Assembly (NCBI RefSeq): GCF_003369915.1
Contig: NW_022881603.1
Span: forward strand, 27,512,264-27,576,263
Origin: Drosophila miranda
Lineage: Eukaryota > Arthropoda > Insecta > Diptera > Drosophilidae
Direction: 5' to 3'
DNA length: 64,000 nt
A model generated the notes under the pieces. That model saw nothing but the letters and a program-made list of their open reading frames with translations, searched no databases and was not told where the DNA came from. Shown here one piece after another: positions 45,803 to 57,131 of the stretch. The translations under genes were made by a program, and so were the position numbers. Position 1 is the stretch's first letter, and every line of letters starts with the position of its first letter.

Positions 45803-46457
45803 GTTTTTTTTTTTTGCCGAAATCGAACAATTTTCACCAGAAAAACTTTTTCAGAGAGCTTCACATTCACAGTGTTGCTAATCACCCGCTGGACACCGGC
45901 TGGGCAGCGTGTATCGATAGTGCATCGATACTTTCGATACTATCGATACTGGCAAAGCTGAAATTATGCAAGGTGGCCCGCAAATCTCTCTTTTCGGGGC
46001 TTATGTTACGCTCAGCACTAGGGAGAGCGCTTTGAGGCCATGTTTAATGAGAGAGAGCTCAAAACAAGACCCGAAAAGAGCGCGAAAAGAGATACTTTCG
46101 ATACCTTCGACACTGGATTTTAGTGTGGAAAGCGCGGCCCGGGTCTTTTCAACGCTTATTACAACAGCACACATCGTTCTTCTCTCTCTCTCATAAAATA
46201 TGAAAGTATTGCTGAGTAAAATAAGAACCGAAAAGAGAGTTTGTGGACCACCTTGTAAAATTTCAACATGGCCAGCACTACGACTCCCCTTCTCAACTAC
46301 TTCTGCATCTCATTCTACTTCTACATCTACTACTACTTCTCTTTCTTTTTCTACTTCACTTTCTACTACTCATCGTTCTCATTTTTCCTTCTGCTTCTGG
46401 TTCCGCGTCTATCCTAAAATTTATGAATCAGATCAACATTCGGCCTGATTCAGTTCC
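45803..46457 (-). promoter_or_regulatory. DRE-containing promoter region of the intact copy
   Basis: Perfect DRE motifs TATCGATA lie at 45912-45919 and 45941-45948, with a CATCGATA between them at 45923-45930, about 110-150 bp upstream of the ATG. Twelve bp between the DRE cluster and the distal part are lost (CTGGCAAAGCTG), as in copies 10 and 11. One GA/CT block is shortened as in copies 6 and 7. A CT-rich tract and a plus-strand short reading frame (ATG 46200) fill the rest. It ends where BEL-1 sequence begins. Confidence 0.6.
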
Positions 46458-46458
46458 A

Positions 46459-47396
46459 TGAACCACTAAATTGGTTTTTCGGGATTAACGGCTTTCGAAG
46501 TGCCATCAAAACGGGTACCCCTCCCCCCCCACAGGCAATCCTTTCCACAGAAACATGGAAAAAAAGCAACAATTAGCTCAAAATTTGCCATCAAAATTGA
46601 GACCAGAAAATTGTGATTTTCTTTTAATTTTTACGACAGACCTGTGAGCAGACTTTTTCCTCCCAGTGTCTTTATGACTCGTCGAAAAGGGCAGCGAAAA
46701 GAAGAGGGATTGAAAGAGAGCGATGGATGGGTAGAAGAAAAGGAGAACAGAACATTTGCTTATCGCTGCGTAGCTCCCCCTACCCCTCTTTCCTTCCACC
46801 TTACGCTTTGCCGGTGCCTTTTTCTCTTTTCTTTACTGTTTTTTTATGCTCTCTTTGCATTTTTTAATGATGATTGCCATTTTTTTGGCGGTTCTTTCTG
46901 GGGGATTTATGATCTTTCTGGTTGTTAAGCTATTAAGCGTTTTTAACAACTGTTGCAATTTGAAGTTAATGAAAGTCGAGAGGCTGTTTATAATTCACAA
47001 TTTATTTGCATATGTAAACCAACTTATCGCGTATGTACATATGGGGATGATTGGGGCGAACGATTGATGCGAGGATGTTAGTCTAATAGCTGCGACGATT
47101 AGCTCAAGACTGCCCATGCAAGGGCTGACGGGCCAAATTGCCGGGCCCTATGCAGCAAACTTAGACGCGAGCGAGAGCGTATGATAGCCCGAGAGCGTTA
47201 GAGCTGCTCGGGGACGCTGTTAAGCCGAGTCCGAGAGATTGCGACATAAGGAGACGAAAGAATTCCGCTGCATGCGCATATGCGGTAGCAAATGATCTTT
47301 GCAGTGGGCGCATTGGAAACGACAACACCAAAATGCATTTCCTTTGGGCCGCACCACTGGCAATAATTTAAAATATTTAAGCTGCTTGACCCGACA
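46459..47396 (-). repeat. BEL-1 3' LTR, first occurrence
   Basis: On the minus strand it begins TGTCGGGTC, directly after the purine tract GGGGGGAGTA at the pol end, and ends GTGGTTCA at the junction with array DNA. The length is about 938 bp. It contains a C homopolymer near 46520-46530. No gene is supported inside it. Confidence 0.7.
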
Positions 47397-48366
47397 TACT
47401 CCCCCCGTTGGAAGCCTGACTTTCAACAGCATCTTTAAGGGGCAGCAGGCACAGCTTGTTGACGGCGCGCTTGGTGATTCCAGATGACGTCTTCAGCACA
47501 GCAACTCGGGCAACGCCATCTCGTCCAGGCAAAAGCTCGACCACTCTCGCCAGTGGCCACTTCATGGGAGGAAGATTCTCATCCTTGACAAGAACCAAAT
47601 CTGCGACTGCTAAACTAGGCTTCGCAGTGCGCCACTTTGAGCGCTGCTGCAGTGACGTTATGTACTCCTCCTTCCACCGGGACCAAAAGAGCTGCTGCAG
47701 GTACGAAACGCGCTGCCAGCCGTCCAGGCGATCGAAGTTTAGCTGCGTGACGTCAAGTTCAGCGAACGAAGCAGGAGGGCCACCATTCAAGAAATGCGCT
47801 GGAGTTAGAACATCTAGATCGGCAGGGCTCTCTGAAATTGAAACTAAAGGTCTTGAATTAATCACTGCTGTGATGTGGCACAACAGCGTCCGCAGCTCGT
47901 CAAATCCAAGAACCGAGTTGCCTATCGCACGGTAGAAGTGGTACTTGGCCGTCTTCACTGCAGCCTCCCATAGACCACCAAAATGAGGGGAGCGCGGAGG
48001 AATGAAATGCCAGTCTATAGCCTCGACCAAGCAAAAATCCAGCAGCGCCTTCTGATGGTCATCGCTGAGGACCAGGCGCTTTAATTCCATCAGCTTATTC
48101 TTAGCGCCGACAAAATTGGTTGCGTTGTCTGACCAAATTTGCCGCGGCTTCCGTCTGGTACATATGAAGCGCTTTAGTCCATGTAGAAAAGCAACTGTGG
48201 ATAAGTCCTTTATAAGCTCCAGATGAACAGCCTTGGTAGCGAAACAAATGAAGACGCAGACGTAGCACTTGATTGGAGCCTTGTTGCGTGCCTCCGGTTT
48301 GTAGAAAAACGGCCCACAGAAGTCCACGCCTGTGATCTCAAAGGCATGAGAACCATCGAGCCGCTC
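47377..48366 (-). pseudogene. BEL-1 (BEL/Pao) integrase C-terminal fragment, first occurrence
   Basis: About 329 open codons begin abruptly at the BEL-2 LTR and end just inside the BEL-1 LTR. They contain the integrase core (VDFCGPFFYKP with the first catalytic Asp, WSDNATNFVG with the second, PHFGGLWEAAVKTAK with the Glu) and the BEL-type C-terminal domain. Gag, protease, RT, RNase H and the integrase zinc finger are absent. The cut is at ERLDG, where BEL-2 has inserted. Confidence 0.9.
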
Positions 48367-48675
48367 TGAAATTTTATAATAGTTTTTCTAAATAACGATA
48401 CCGAAACAACTTGGGCGACTGCAATTTTGTATTTTAATACGACGAAAAAAAAAGGAGTGCGTGCGTTCGATTTCATGGATTTTTCTCGATTTCTCTTCAT
48501 ATATTAAAACAATTTCTTCTGTGCCTACCTTACCTACGGTGGCAAAGCGGGGCGAATTCGCCAAGAGCGAGAGAGCGAGCTTTTATTGCGCTCCCGCTTT
48601 GCCCTATCCTAACTTACACTAGACTTCATGAGATACTATCCTAATAACAATTATTATTATCCAAATGGTGCTACA
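48367..48675 (-). repeat. BEL-2 3' LTR, first occurrence
   Basis: A 309-bp LTR begins TGTAGCACC on the minus strand, just after a GGGGCCGG purine-rich stretch, and ends AAAATTTCA. It carries an AATAAA polyadenylation signal in GCGCAATAAAAGC. It sits within BEL-1 pol, with GAGCG the likely target sequence. Confidence 0.75.
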
Positions 48676-49828
48676 CCGGCCCCGTTGAAGGCCTGGAAGG
48701 CTTCAAACCATTGGCAGAAGCGCCAATTTGTGGATTGGCTTCCTGAACGTGGCTCCGCTGCTCGTCCTTAGGTCGACCACTCTGACCCTTCCGTCCTGCC
48801 CGGCGGTTGTTCCGACCACCCTTCCGAGGAGCCACTGTTGAGGGGGCAGGTTGTCCTCGGCGACGATTACGAGGTCGCCTTCCTTTATGTTTGGCTCCTC
48901 CTGGTGCCACTTGCATCTTATTTGCAATCCCAGCACATACTCCCGGGACCATCGCTGCCAGAACATTTGCCTGGCTGACGAGACAAGCCGCCATCGCTTT
49001 AAGCAGCTCAGACCCTCCTGGTCCGGGGTCCTGGGTGCTGGGGGTGCGATGAGCGGCCCGCCTGTCAGCAGGTGCCCGGGAGTCAGCGCGTCTCCGTCGC
49101 TTGGGTCTGGGCTTAGGGGTCCTAGCGGGCGCGAGTTGAGTACCGCCTCGATCCCGACCAGCACGGTCTCCAGCTCCTCTGCGGTGAGGAGAGCGCTTCC
49201 GACTGCCCGTAGGAGTAGGCCCTTGGCAGACTTCACACCGGCCTCCCAAAGTCCGCCCATGTGCGGTGCTCGAGGCGGTATGAAGGCAAGCTCGCACCCG
49301 CTTCTTGAAGCAAATTCGCGTATCGCGTCCGCTTCCGCCTCTATCTTCCTCCGCAGTTCGCTGAAGTGGCGACTTGCTCCGACGAAATTTGTCGCGTTCT
49401 CGCAGTTCACGCGTTGCGGACATCCTCGACGACCGACGAACCTTTGGAATGAACCTTTGGAAGGAATTAGTCGTCAAATCGGAGACAATTTCTAAATGAA
49501 CCGCCTTGGACGCAAAACAGACAAATAACGCTATGTAGGACTTATAAGGGGGCCTTCGACGAATTTTCAGAGTCGTATAGACTGGGCCACAAAAATCAAC
49601 GCCACATACTGAAAATGGGCGGAGAGCACGGAGCCGGTCTGCGGGTAAGTTGCCCATCATTTGGGTCTGGAGTAGCGGCTTGCATTTAAAGCAACGAATA
49701 CACGACCTAACTGTCGCCCTGCAGACCGCCTGAGCATTCACTATCCAAATGCGCTGTCTAAGGATACTCACGAGTGCTCGTGGGCCGGCATGAAAATTCG
49801 TTTGATGCAGATAGCGAACGTATGTCGA
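48676..49828 (-). pseudogene. BEL-2 integrase 3' fragment, first occurrence
   Basis: Two frames together cover an integrase. One (49828 to about 49440) has the HHCC-type CIRCFKC segment and VDFCGPV. The other (49410-48703) has [22 protein letters not shown] and the C-terminal domain. The frame break coincides with a 13-bp tandem duplication (CCAAAGGTTCATT, near 49440-49465). The fragment stops at 49826, where gene intron 4 sequence takes over after two extra bases. Confidence 0.88.
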
Positions 49829-51114
49829 ACAGTGCAAACCTTATCCAAATGGCTGATAATCAGCACCGATTGCTTGGCAATGCTGCTCAGGGCCAACTGG
49901 AAGGAGACCATCAGCAAGTTCTGGACATTGTGATCGGACTGGCTCCAGAAGATGTTCCTGTTGTCGCCAGCAATACGGATGGAAGTGCGCACAGTACGCA
50001 AATCGAAGTCGAGATCCTGCCGGAGGAAAACGCAATGAAAAACATGTGGAAAACAGAGAGGTCGCATATACCTCTTCGGTCAGACTTTGAGGGCCCTGGG
50101 CGCCGGGCACCAGGAACCACACCGTATACTGCTTCATGGTGATGTACTCGAATATGCCGCGCACATAGTTGAACACCTGCATCACAAACTGACGCTCCGA
50201 GCGGAGTACGGCCTCGTTGACGGTAATACAGGATTCGGCCAATTTGCACACCAAATTCTCCTCATCCAGCTCCTTGCGAACGAAGAGCTTGGCAAAGATC
50301 TCAAAAGGATTGCCCGGGGTCCTGTAATGAATCGCGAAATGTAGCAAACCCCTAAAAACAAATGATTTTAGCCGATGCGAGACCCACTGAAAGTTTTTGT
50401 AGCCATTGCCGTCCGGCCGGATGATCTGCAGCCAATTGCCGGCGCACTTGTGCTGCAGATCCCACAGATGGATGGACGAGTACTGGGGATCCTCGAAGAA
50501 CTGAGCGTGGAACTCGTCCAGCTGCCATTTGAGGATATCGCCACCGTTCACCGTAAAGGTGACCCAGTCCAGACTCTGGGGATCGTCGAATCGCCGCTCG
50601 ACCATCACCTCCTTTTCGACTACGAAGATTTTCTTGCGATTACGTGCCGCCTCGTGGCGTTTCTTCCGCTCCTCGAGACGCACTCTTGCCTGCGCCGATG
50701 TGGACGGCTCCAGGTCCAAGTCGCTGTCGCTGTCCTCCTCCGAGGGTGCGGGCTGCAACACCTGAAAGCGCAGGGAAACGCTGCCGCGTCCCACCTCCAG
50801 CAGCGGCAGCCGCTCCAAGCTCTCGGCGTCCGGAAAGGTCCGAGTGCACAGCAGCTGTATGGCCTGTGCCACAGGCGTCACGGCCACATTGACGGTGTCG
50901 CGGGCCTGCTCCTGCCCCATCGGCTTGTACAGCAGCACGTGCACGCTGTTCGATTGGGGGAACGACACGCTCACATCGCTGCAGCCGAGGCAGTCTTTGA
51001 TGTTCATCTTCGGGGGCGGCACAGTTGTTAGATTCTATTCATGCTCGAGGGCATACGCCTTTTCCCACTTACCGATAGAAAGCGCATAGTTTTATCGCCC
51101 TTAGCCTCGTCCAT
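49829..51114 (-). pseudogene. Array gene copy 10, exons 1-4 only, fused to BEL-2 (possible ord)
   Basis: The exons are 51114-51073, 51007-50388, 50321-50072 and 50016-49840, all open, with normal splice sites (363 codons). Exons 5 and 6 and most of intron 4 are missing. After the exon 4 donor the sequence runs into BEL-2 within about 11 bp. Unspliced reading would add 23 codons (VCTVRHTF...) and stop at 49768, giving a 386-residue chimera without the last 116 residues. M15 replaces L15, and ADGN is PDGN. The promoter is present. Confidence 0.85.
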
Positions 51115-51789
51115 GTTTTTTTTTTTTTTGCCGAAATCGAACAATTTTCACCAGAAAAACTTTTTCAGAGAGCTTCACATTCACAGTGTTGCTAATCACC
51201 CGCTGGACACCGGCTGGGCAGCGTGTATCGATAGTGCATCGATACTTTCGATACTATCGATACTGGCAAAGCTGAAATTATGCAAGGTGGCCCGCAAATC
51301 TCTCTTTTCGGGGCTTATGTTACGCTCAGCACTAGGGAGAGCGCTTTGAGGCCATGTTTAATGAGAGAGAGCTCAAAACAAGACCCGAAAAGAGCGCGAA
51401 AAGAGATACTTTCGATACCTTCGACACTGGATTTTAGTGTGGAAAGCGCGGCCCGCAACGAGCTCTCTTTTCGGGGCTTTTTAACGCTTATTACAACAGC
51501 ACACATCGTTCTTCTCTCTCTCTCATAAAATATGAAAGTATTGCTGAGTAAAATAAGAACCGAAAAGAGAGTTTGTGGACCACCTTGTAAAATTTCAACA
51601 TGGCCAGCACTACGACTCCCCCTCTCAACTTCTTCTGCATCTCATTCTCCTTCTACATCTACTACTACTTCTCTTTCTTTTTCTACTTCACTTTCTACTA
51701 CTCATCGTTCTCATTTTTCCTTCTGCTTCTGGTTCCGCGTCTATCCTAAAATTTATGAATCAGATCAACATTCGGCCTGATTCAGTTCC
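51115..51789 (-). promoter_or_regulatory. Upstream region of copy 10
   Basis: Perfect DREs lie at 51226-51233 and 51255-51262. The short CTGGCAAAGCTG variant is present, with full-length GA/CT blocks. It is joined to the BEL-1 LTR at the same base as in copy 9. Confidence 0.55.
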
Positions 51790-51790
51790 A

Positions 51791-52730
51791 TGAACCACTA
51801 AATTAGTTTTTCGGGATTAACGGCTTTCGAAGTGCCATCAAACCGGATACCCCTCCCCCCCCCCACAGTCAATCCTTTCCACAGAAACATGGAAAAAAAG
51901 CAACAATTAGCTCAAAATTTGCCATCAAAATTGAGACCAGAAAATTGTGATTTTCTTTTAATTTTTACGACAGACCTGTGAGCAGACTTTTTCCTCCCAG
52001 TGTCTTTATGACTCGTCGAAAAGGGCAGCGAAAAGAAGAGGGAGTGAAAGAGAGCGATGGATGGGTAGAAGAAAAGGAGAACAGAACATTTGCTTATCGC
52101 TGCGTAGCTCCCCCTACCCCTCTTTCCTTCCACCTTACGCTTTGCCGGTGCCTTTTTCTCTTCTCTTTACAGTTTTTTTATGCTCTCTTTGCATTTTTTA
52201 ATGATGATTGCCATTTTTTTGGCGGTTCTTTCTGGGGGATTTATGATCTTTCTGGTTGTTAAGCTATTAAGCGTTTTTAACAACTGTTGCAATTTGAAGT
52301 TAATGAAAGTCGAGAGGCTGTTTATAATTCACAATTTATTTGCATATGTAAACCAACTTATCGCGTATGTACATATGGGGATGATTGGGGCGAACGATTG
52401 ATGCGAGGATGTTAGTCTAATAGCTGCGACGATTAGCTCAAGACTGCCCATGCAAGGGCTGACGGGCCAAATTGCCGGGCCCTATGCAGCAAACTTAGAC
52501 GCGAGCGAGAGCGTATGATAGCCCGAGAGCGTTAGAGCTGCTCGGGGACGCTGTTAAGCCGAGTCCGAGAGATTGCGACATAAGGAGACGAAAGAATTCC
52601 GCTGCATGCGCATATGCGGTAGCAAATGATCTTTGCAGTGGGGGCATTGGAAACGACAACACCAAAATGCATTTCCTTTGGGCCGCACCACTGGCAATAA
52701 TTTAAAATATTTAAGCTGCTTGACCCGACA
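51791..52730 (-). repeat. BEL-1 3' LTR, second occurrence
   Basis: Near-identical to the LTR at 46459. It differs by a few substitutions and the length of the C tract (near 51855-51866). Confidence 0.7.
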
Positions 52731-53700
52731 TACTCCCCCCGTTGGAAGCCTGACTTTCAACAGCATCTTTAAGGGGCAGCAGGCACAGCTTGTTGACGGC
52801 GCGCTTGGTGATTCCAGATGACGTCTTCAGCACAGCAACTCGGGCAACGCCATCTCGTCCAGGCAAAAGCTCGACCACTCTCGCCAGTGGCCACTTCATG
52901 GGAGGAAGATTCTCATCCTTGACAAGAACCAAATCTGCGACTGCTAAACTAGGCTTCGCAGTGCGCCACTTTGAGCGCTGCTGCAGTGACGTTATGTACT
53001 CCTCCTTCCACCGGGACCAAAAGAGCTGCTGCAGGTACGAAACGCGCTGCCAGCCGTCCAGGCGATCGAAGTTTAGCTGCGTGACGTCAAGTTCAGCGAA
53101 CGAAGCAGGAGGGCCAGCATTCAAGAAATGCGCTGGAGTTAGAACATCTAGATCGGCAGGGCTCTCTGAAATTGAAACTAAAGGTCTTGAATTAATCACT
53201 GCCGTGATGTGGCACAACAGCGTCCGCAGCTCGTCAAATCCAAGAACCGAGTTGCCTATCGCACGGTAGAAGTGGTACTTGGCCGTCTTCACTGCAGCCT
53301 CCCATAGACCACCAAAATGAGGGGAGCGCGGAGGAATGAAATGCCAGTCTATAGCCTCGACCAAGCAAAAATCCAGCAGCGCCTTCTGATGGTCATCGCT
53401 GAGGACCAGGCGCTTTAATTCCATCAGCTTATTCTTAGCGCCGACAAAATTGGTTGCGTTGTCTGACCAAATTTGCCGCGGCTTCCGTCTGGTACATATG
53501 AAGCGCTTTAGTCCATGTAGAAAAGCAACTGTGGATAAGTCCTTTATAAGCTCCAGATGAACAGCCTTGGTAGCGAAACAAATGAAGACGCAGACGTAGC
53601 ACTTGATTGGAGCCTTGTTGCGTGCCTCCGGTTTGTAGAAAAACGGCCCACAGAAGTCCACGCCTGTGATCTCAAAGGCATGAGAACCATCGAGCCGCTC
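52711..53700 (-). pseudogene. BEL-1 integrase fragment, second occurrence
   Basis: Same boundaries and open frame as the fragment at 47377, with a single G-to-A residue change in the LNGGPPA segment (LNAGPPA). Confidence 0.9.
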
Positions 53701-54008
53701 TGAAATTTTATAATAGTTTTTCTAAATAACGATACCGAAACAACTTGGGCGACTGCAATTTTGTATTTTAATACGACGAAAAAAAAGGAGTGCGTGCGTT
53801 CGATTTCATGGATTTTTCTCGATTTCTCTTCATATATTAAAACAATTTCTTCTGTGCCTACCTTACCTACGGTGGCAAAGCGGGGCGAATTCGCCAAGAG
53901 CGAGAGAGCGAGCTTTTATTGCGCTCCCGCTTTGCCCTATCCTAACTTACACTAGACTTCATGAGATACTATCCTAATAACAATTATTATTATCCAAATG
54001 GTGCTACA
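53701..54008 (-). repeat. BEL-2 3' LTR, second occurrence
   Basis: 308 bp, one A shorter in an A tract than the first occurrence. Confidence 0.75.
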
Positions 54009-55169
54009 CCGGCCCCGTTGAAGGCCTGGAAGGCTTCAAACCATTGGCAGAAGCGCCAATTTGTGGATTGGCTTCCTGAACGTGGCTCCGCTGCTCGTCC
54101 TTAGGTCGACCACTCTGACCCTTCCGTCCTGCCCGGCGGTTGTTCCGACCACCCTTCCGAGGAGCCACTGTTGAGGGGGCAGGTTGTCCTCGGCGACGAT
54201 TACGAGGTCGCCTTCCTTTATGTTTGGCTCCTCCTGGTGCCACTTGCATCTTATTTGCAATCCCAGCACATACTCCCGGGACCATCGCTGCCAGAACATT
54301 TGCCTGGCTGACGAGACAAGCCGCCATCACTTTAAGCAGCTCAGACCCTCCTGGACCTGGGGTCCGGGGTCTTGGGTGCTGGGGGTGCGATGAGCGGCCC
54401 GCCTGTCAGCAGGTGCCCGGGAGTCAGCGCGTCTCCGTCGCTTGGGTCTGGGCTTAGGGGTCCTAGCGGGCGCGAGTTGAGTACCGCCTCGATCCCGACC
54501 AGCACGGTCTCCAGCTCCTCTGCGGTGAGGAGAGCGCTTCCGACTGCCCGTAGGAGTAGGCCCTTGGCAGACTTCACACCGGCCTCCCAAAGTCCGCCCA
54601 TGTGCGGTGCTCGAGGCGGTATGAAGGCAAGCTCGCACCCGCTTCTTGAAGCAAATTCGCGTATCGCGTCCGCTTCCGCCTCTATCTTCCTCCGCAGTTC
54701 GCTGAAGTGGCGACTTGCTCCGACGAAATTTGTCGCGTTCTCGCAGTTCACGCGTTGCGGACATCCTCGACGACCGACGAACCTTTGGAATGAACCTTTG
54801 GAAGGAATTAGTCGTCAAATCGGAGACAATTTCTAAATGAACCGCCTTGGACGCAAAACAGACAAATAACGCTATGTAGGACTTATAAGGGGGCCTTCGA
54901 CGAATTTTCAGAGTCGTATAGACTGGGCCACAAAAATCAACGCCACATACTGAAAATGGGCGGAGAGCACGGAGCCGGTCTGCGGGTAAGTTGCCCATCA
55001 TTTGGGTCTGGAGTAGCGGCTTGCATTTAAAGCAACGAATACACGACCTAACTGTCGCCCTGCAGACCGCCTGAGCATTCACTATCCAAATGCGCTGTCT
55101 AAGGATACTCACGAGTGCTCGTGGGCCGGCATGAAAATTCGTTTGATGCAGATAGCGAACGTATGTCGA
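54009..55169 (-). pseudogene. BEL-2 integrase fragment, second occurrence
   Basis: It has the same two-frame structure and the same 13-bp duplication as the first occurrence. A small extra repeat near 54350-54370 (GGACCTGGGGTCCGGGGTC) changes the frame of the C-terminal part. It ends at 55167 against the gene's intron 4. Confidence 0.87.
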
Positions 55170-56455
55170 ACAGTGCAAACCTTATCCAAATGGCTGATAA
55201 TCAGCACCGATTGCTTGGCAATGCTGCTCAGGGCCAACTGGAAGGAGACCATCAGCAAGTTCTGGACATTGTGATCGGACTGGCTCCAGAAGATGTTCCT
55301 GTTGTCGCCAGCAATACGGATGGAAGTGCGCACAGTACGCAAATCGAAGTCGAGATCCTGCCGGAGGAAAACGCAATGAAAAACATGTGGAAAACAGAGA
55401 GGTCGCATATACCTCTTCGGTCAGACTTTGAGGGCCCTGGGCGCCGGGCACCAGGAACCACACCGTATACTGCTTCATGGTGATGTACTCGAATATGCCG
55501 CGCACATAGTTGAACACCTGCATCACAAACTGACGCTCCGAGCGGAGTACGGCCTCGTTGACGGTAATACAGGATTCGGCCAATTTGCACACCAAATTCT
55601 CCTCATCCAGCTCCTTGCGAACGAAGAGCTTGGCAAAGATCTCAAAAGGATTGCCCGGGGTCCTGTAATGAATCGCGAAATGTAGCAAACCCCTAAAAAC
55701 AAATGATTTTAGCCGATGCGAGACCCACTGAAAGTTTTTGTAGCCATTGCCGTCCGGCCGGATGATCTGCAGCCAATTGCCGGCGCACTTGTGCTGCAGA
55801 TCCCACAGATGGATGGACGAGTACTGGGGATCCTCGAAGAACTGAGCGTGGAACTCGTCCAGCTGCCATTTGAGGATATCGCCACCGTTCACCGTAAAGG
55901 TGACCCAGTCCAGACTCTGGGGATCGTCGAATCGCCGCTCGACCATCACCTCCTTTTCGACTACGAAGATTTTCTTGCGATTACGTGCCGCCTCGTGGCG
56001 TTTCTTCCGCTCCTCGAGACGCACTCTTGCCTGCGCCGATGTGGACGGCTCCAGGTCCAAGTCGCTGTCGCTGTCCTCCTCCGAGGGTGCGGGCTGCAAC
56101 ACCTGAAAGCGCAGGGAAACGCTGCCGCGTCCCACCTCCAGCAGCGGCAGCCGCTCCAAGCTCTCGGCGTCCGGAAAGGTCCGAGTGCACAGCAGCTGTA
56201 TGGCCTGTGCCACAGGCGTCACGGCCACATTGACGGTGTCGCGGGCCTGCTCCTGCCCCATCGGCTTGTACAGCAGCACGTGCACGCTGTTCGATTGGGG
56301 GAACGACACGCTTACATCGCTGCAGCCGAGGCAGTCTTTGATGTTCATCTTCGGGGGCGGCACAGTTGTTAGATTCTATTCATGCTCGAGGGCATACGCC
56401 TTTTCCCACTTACCGATAGAAAGCGCATAGTTTTATCGCCCTTAGCCTCGTCCAT
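55170..56455 (-). pseudogene. Array gene copy 11, exons 1-4 only, fused to BEL-2 (possible ord)
   Basis: The exons are 56455-56414, 56348-55729, 55662-55413 and 55357-55181. The product would match copy 10 except for one substitution near the N terminus in the antisense view (GCTTACATCG, near 56310), which leaves the sense protein nearly unchanged. It has the same breakpoint and the same predicted 23-codon read-through tail as copy 10, so both derive from one truncation event. Confidence 0.85.
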
Positions 56456-57131
56456 GTTTTTTTTTTTTTTGCCGAAATCGAACAATTTTCACCAGAAAAA
56501 CTTTTTCAGAGAGCTTCACATTCACAGTGTTGCTAATCACCCGCTGGACACCGGCTGGGCAGCGTGTATCGATAGTGCATCGAAACTTTCGATACTATCG
56601 ATACTGGCAAAGCTGAAATTATGCAAGGTGGCCCGCAAATCTCTCTTTTCGGGGCTTATGTTACGCTCAGCACTAGGGAGAGCGCTTTGAGGCCATGTTT
56701 AATGAGAGAGAGCTCAAAACAAGACCCGAAAAGAGCGCGAAAAGAGATACTTTCGATACCTTCGACACTGGATTTTAGTGTGGAAAGCGCGGCCCGCAAC
56801 GAGCTCTCTTTTCGGGGCTTTTTAACGCTTATTACAACAGCACACATCGTTCTTCTCTCTCTCTCATAAAATATGAAAGTATTGCTGAGTAAAATAAGAA
56901 CCGAAAAGAGAGTTTGTGGACCACCTTGTAAAATTTCAACATGGCCAGCACTACGACTCCCCTTCTCAACTACTTCTGCATCTCATTCTACTTCTACATC
57001 TACTACTACTTCTCTTTCTTTTTCTACTTCACTTTCTACTACTCATCGTTCTCATTTTTCCTTCTGCTTCTGGTTCCGCGTCTATCCTAAAATTTATGAA
57101 TCAGATCAACATTCGGCCTGATTCAGTTCCA
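56456..57131 (-). promoter_or_regulatory. Upstream region of copy 11
   Basis: Perfect DREs lie at 56567-56574 and 56596-56603. The motif between them has mutated (CATCGAAA). Confidence 0.55.

Larger units (their letters stand above)
838..46457 (-). repeat. Head-to-tail tandem array of ~4.03-kb gene-bearing units
   Basis: Units begin at about 838, 4893, 8918, 13024, 16974, 36338, 38357 and 42420. One more unit starts at 21003 and is interrupted by a retrotransposon from 21033 to 29524. Undisturbed units are about 4.03-4.06 kb: copies 1 and 2 of the terminal exon start 4,027 bp apart. All gene copies point to the minus strand. Homology covers spacer, exons, introns and promoter at what looks by eye like more than 95% identity, so duplication was at the DNA level and not by retroposition. 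The unit at 36338 is shortened by a 3'-gene deletion and the unit at 8918 by a spacer deletion. Confidence 0.95.
46458..57131 (-). repeat. Two tandem copies of a ~5.34-kb compound unit
   Basis: Each unit contains, left to right, the BEL-1 LTR, a BEL-1 pol fragment, the BEL-2 LTR, a BEL-2 pol fragment, and the gene's exons 4-1 with promoter. Unit 1 is 46458-51789 and unit 2 is 51790-57131. A third unit starts at 57132 but continues into full BEL-2 sequence instead of the gene. Corresponding points are 5,312-5,341 bp apart and nearly identical. This is a second round of amplification on top of the 4-kb array. Confidence 0.93.

Noticed and set aside
48671..49837. 388-codon minus-strand frame with a highly basic C-terminal half
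   Set aside because: After the 13-bp duplication this frame reads the BEL-2 integrase out of frame. The Arg/Gly-rich part is not a real protein.
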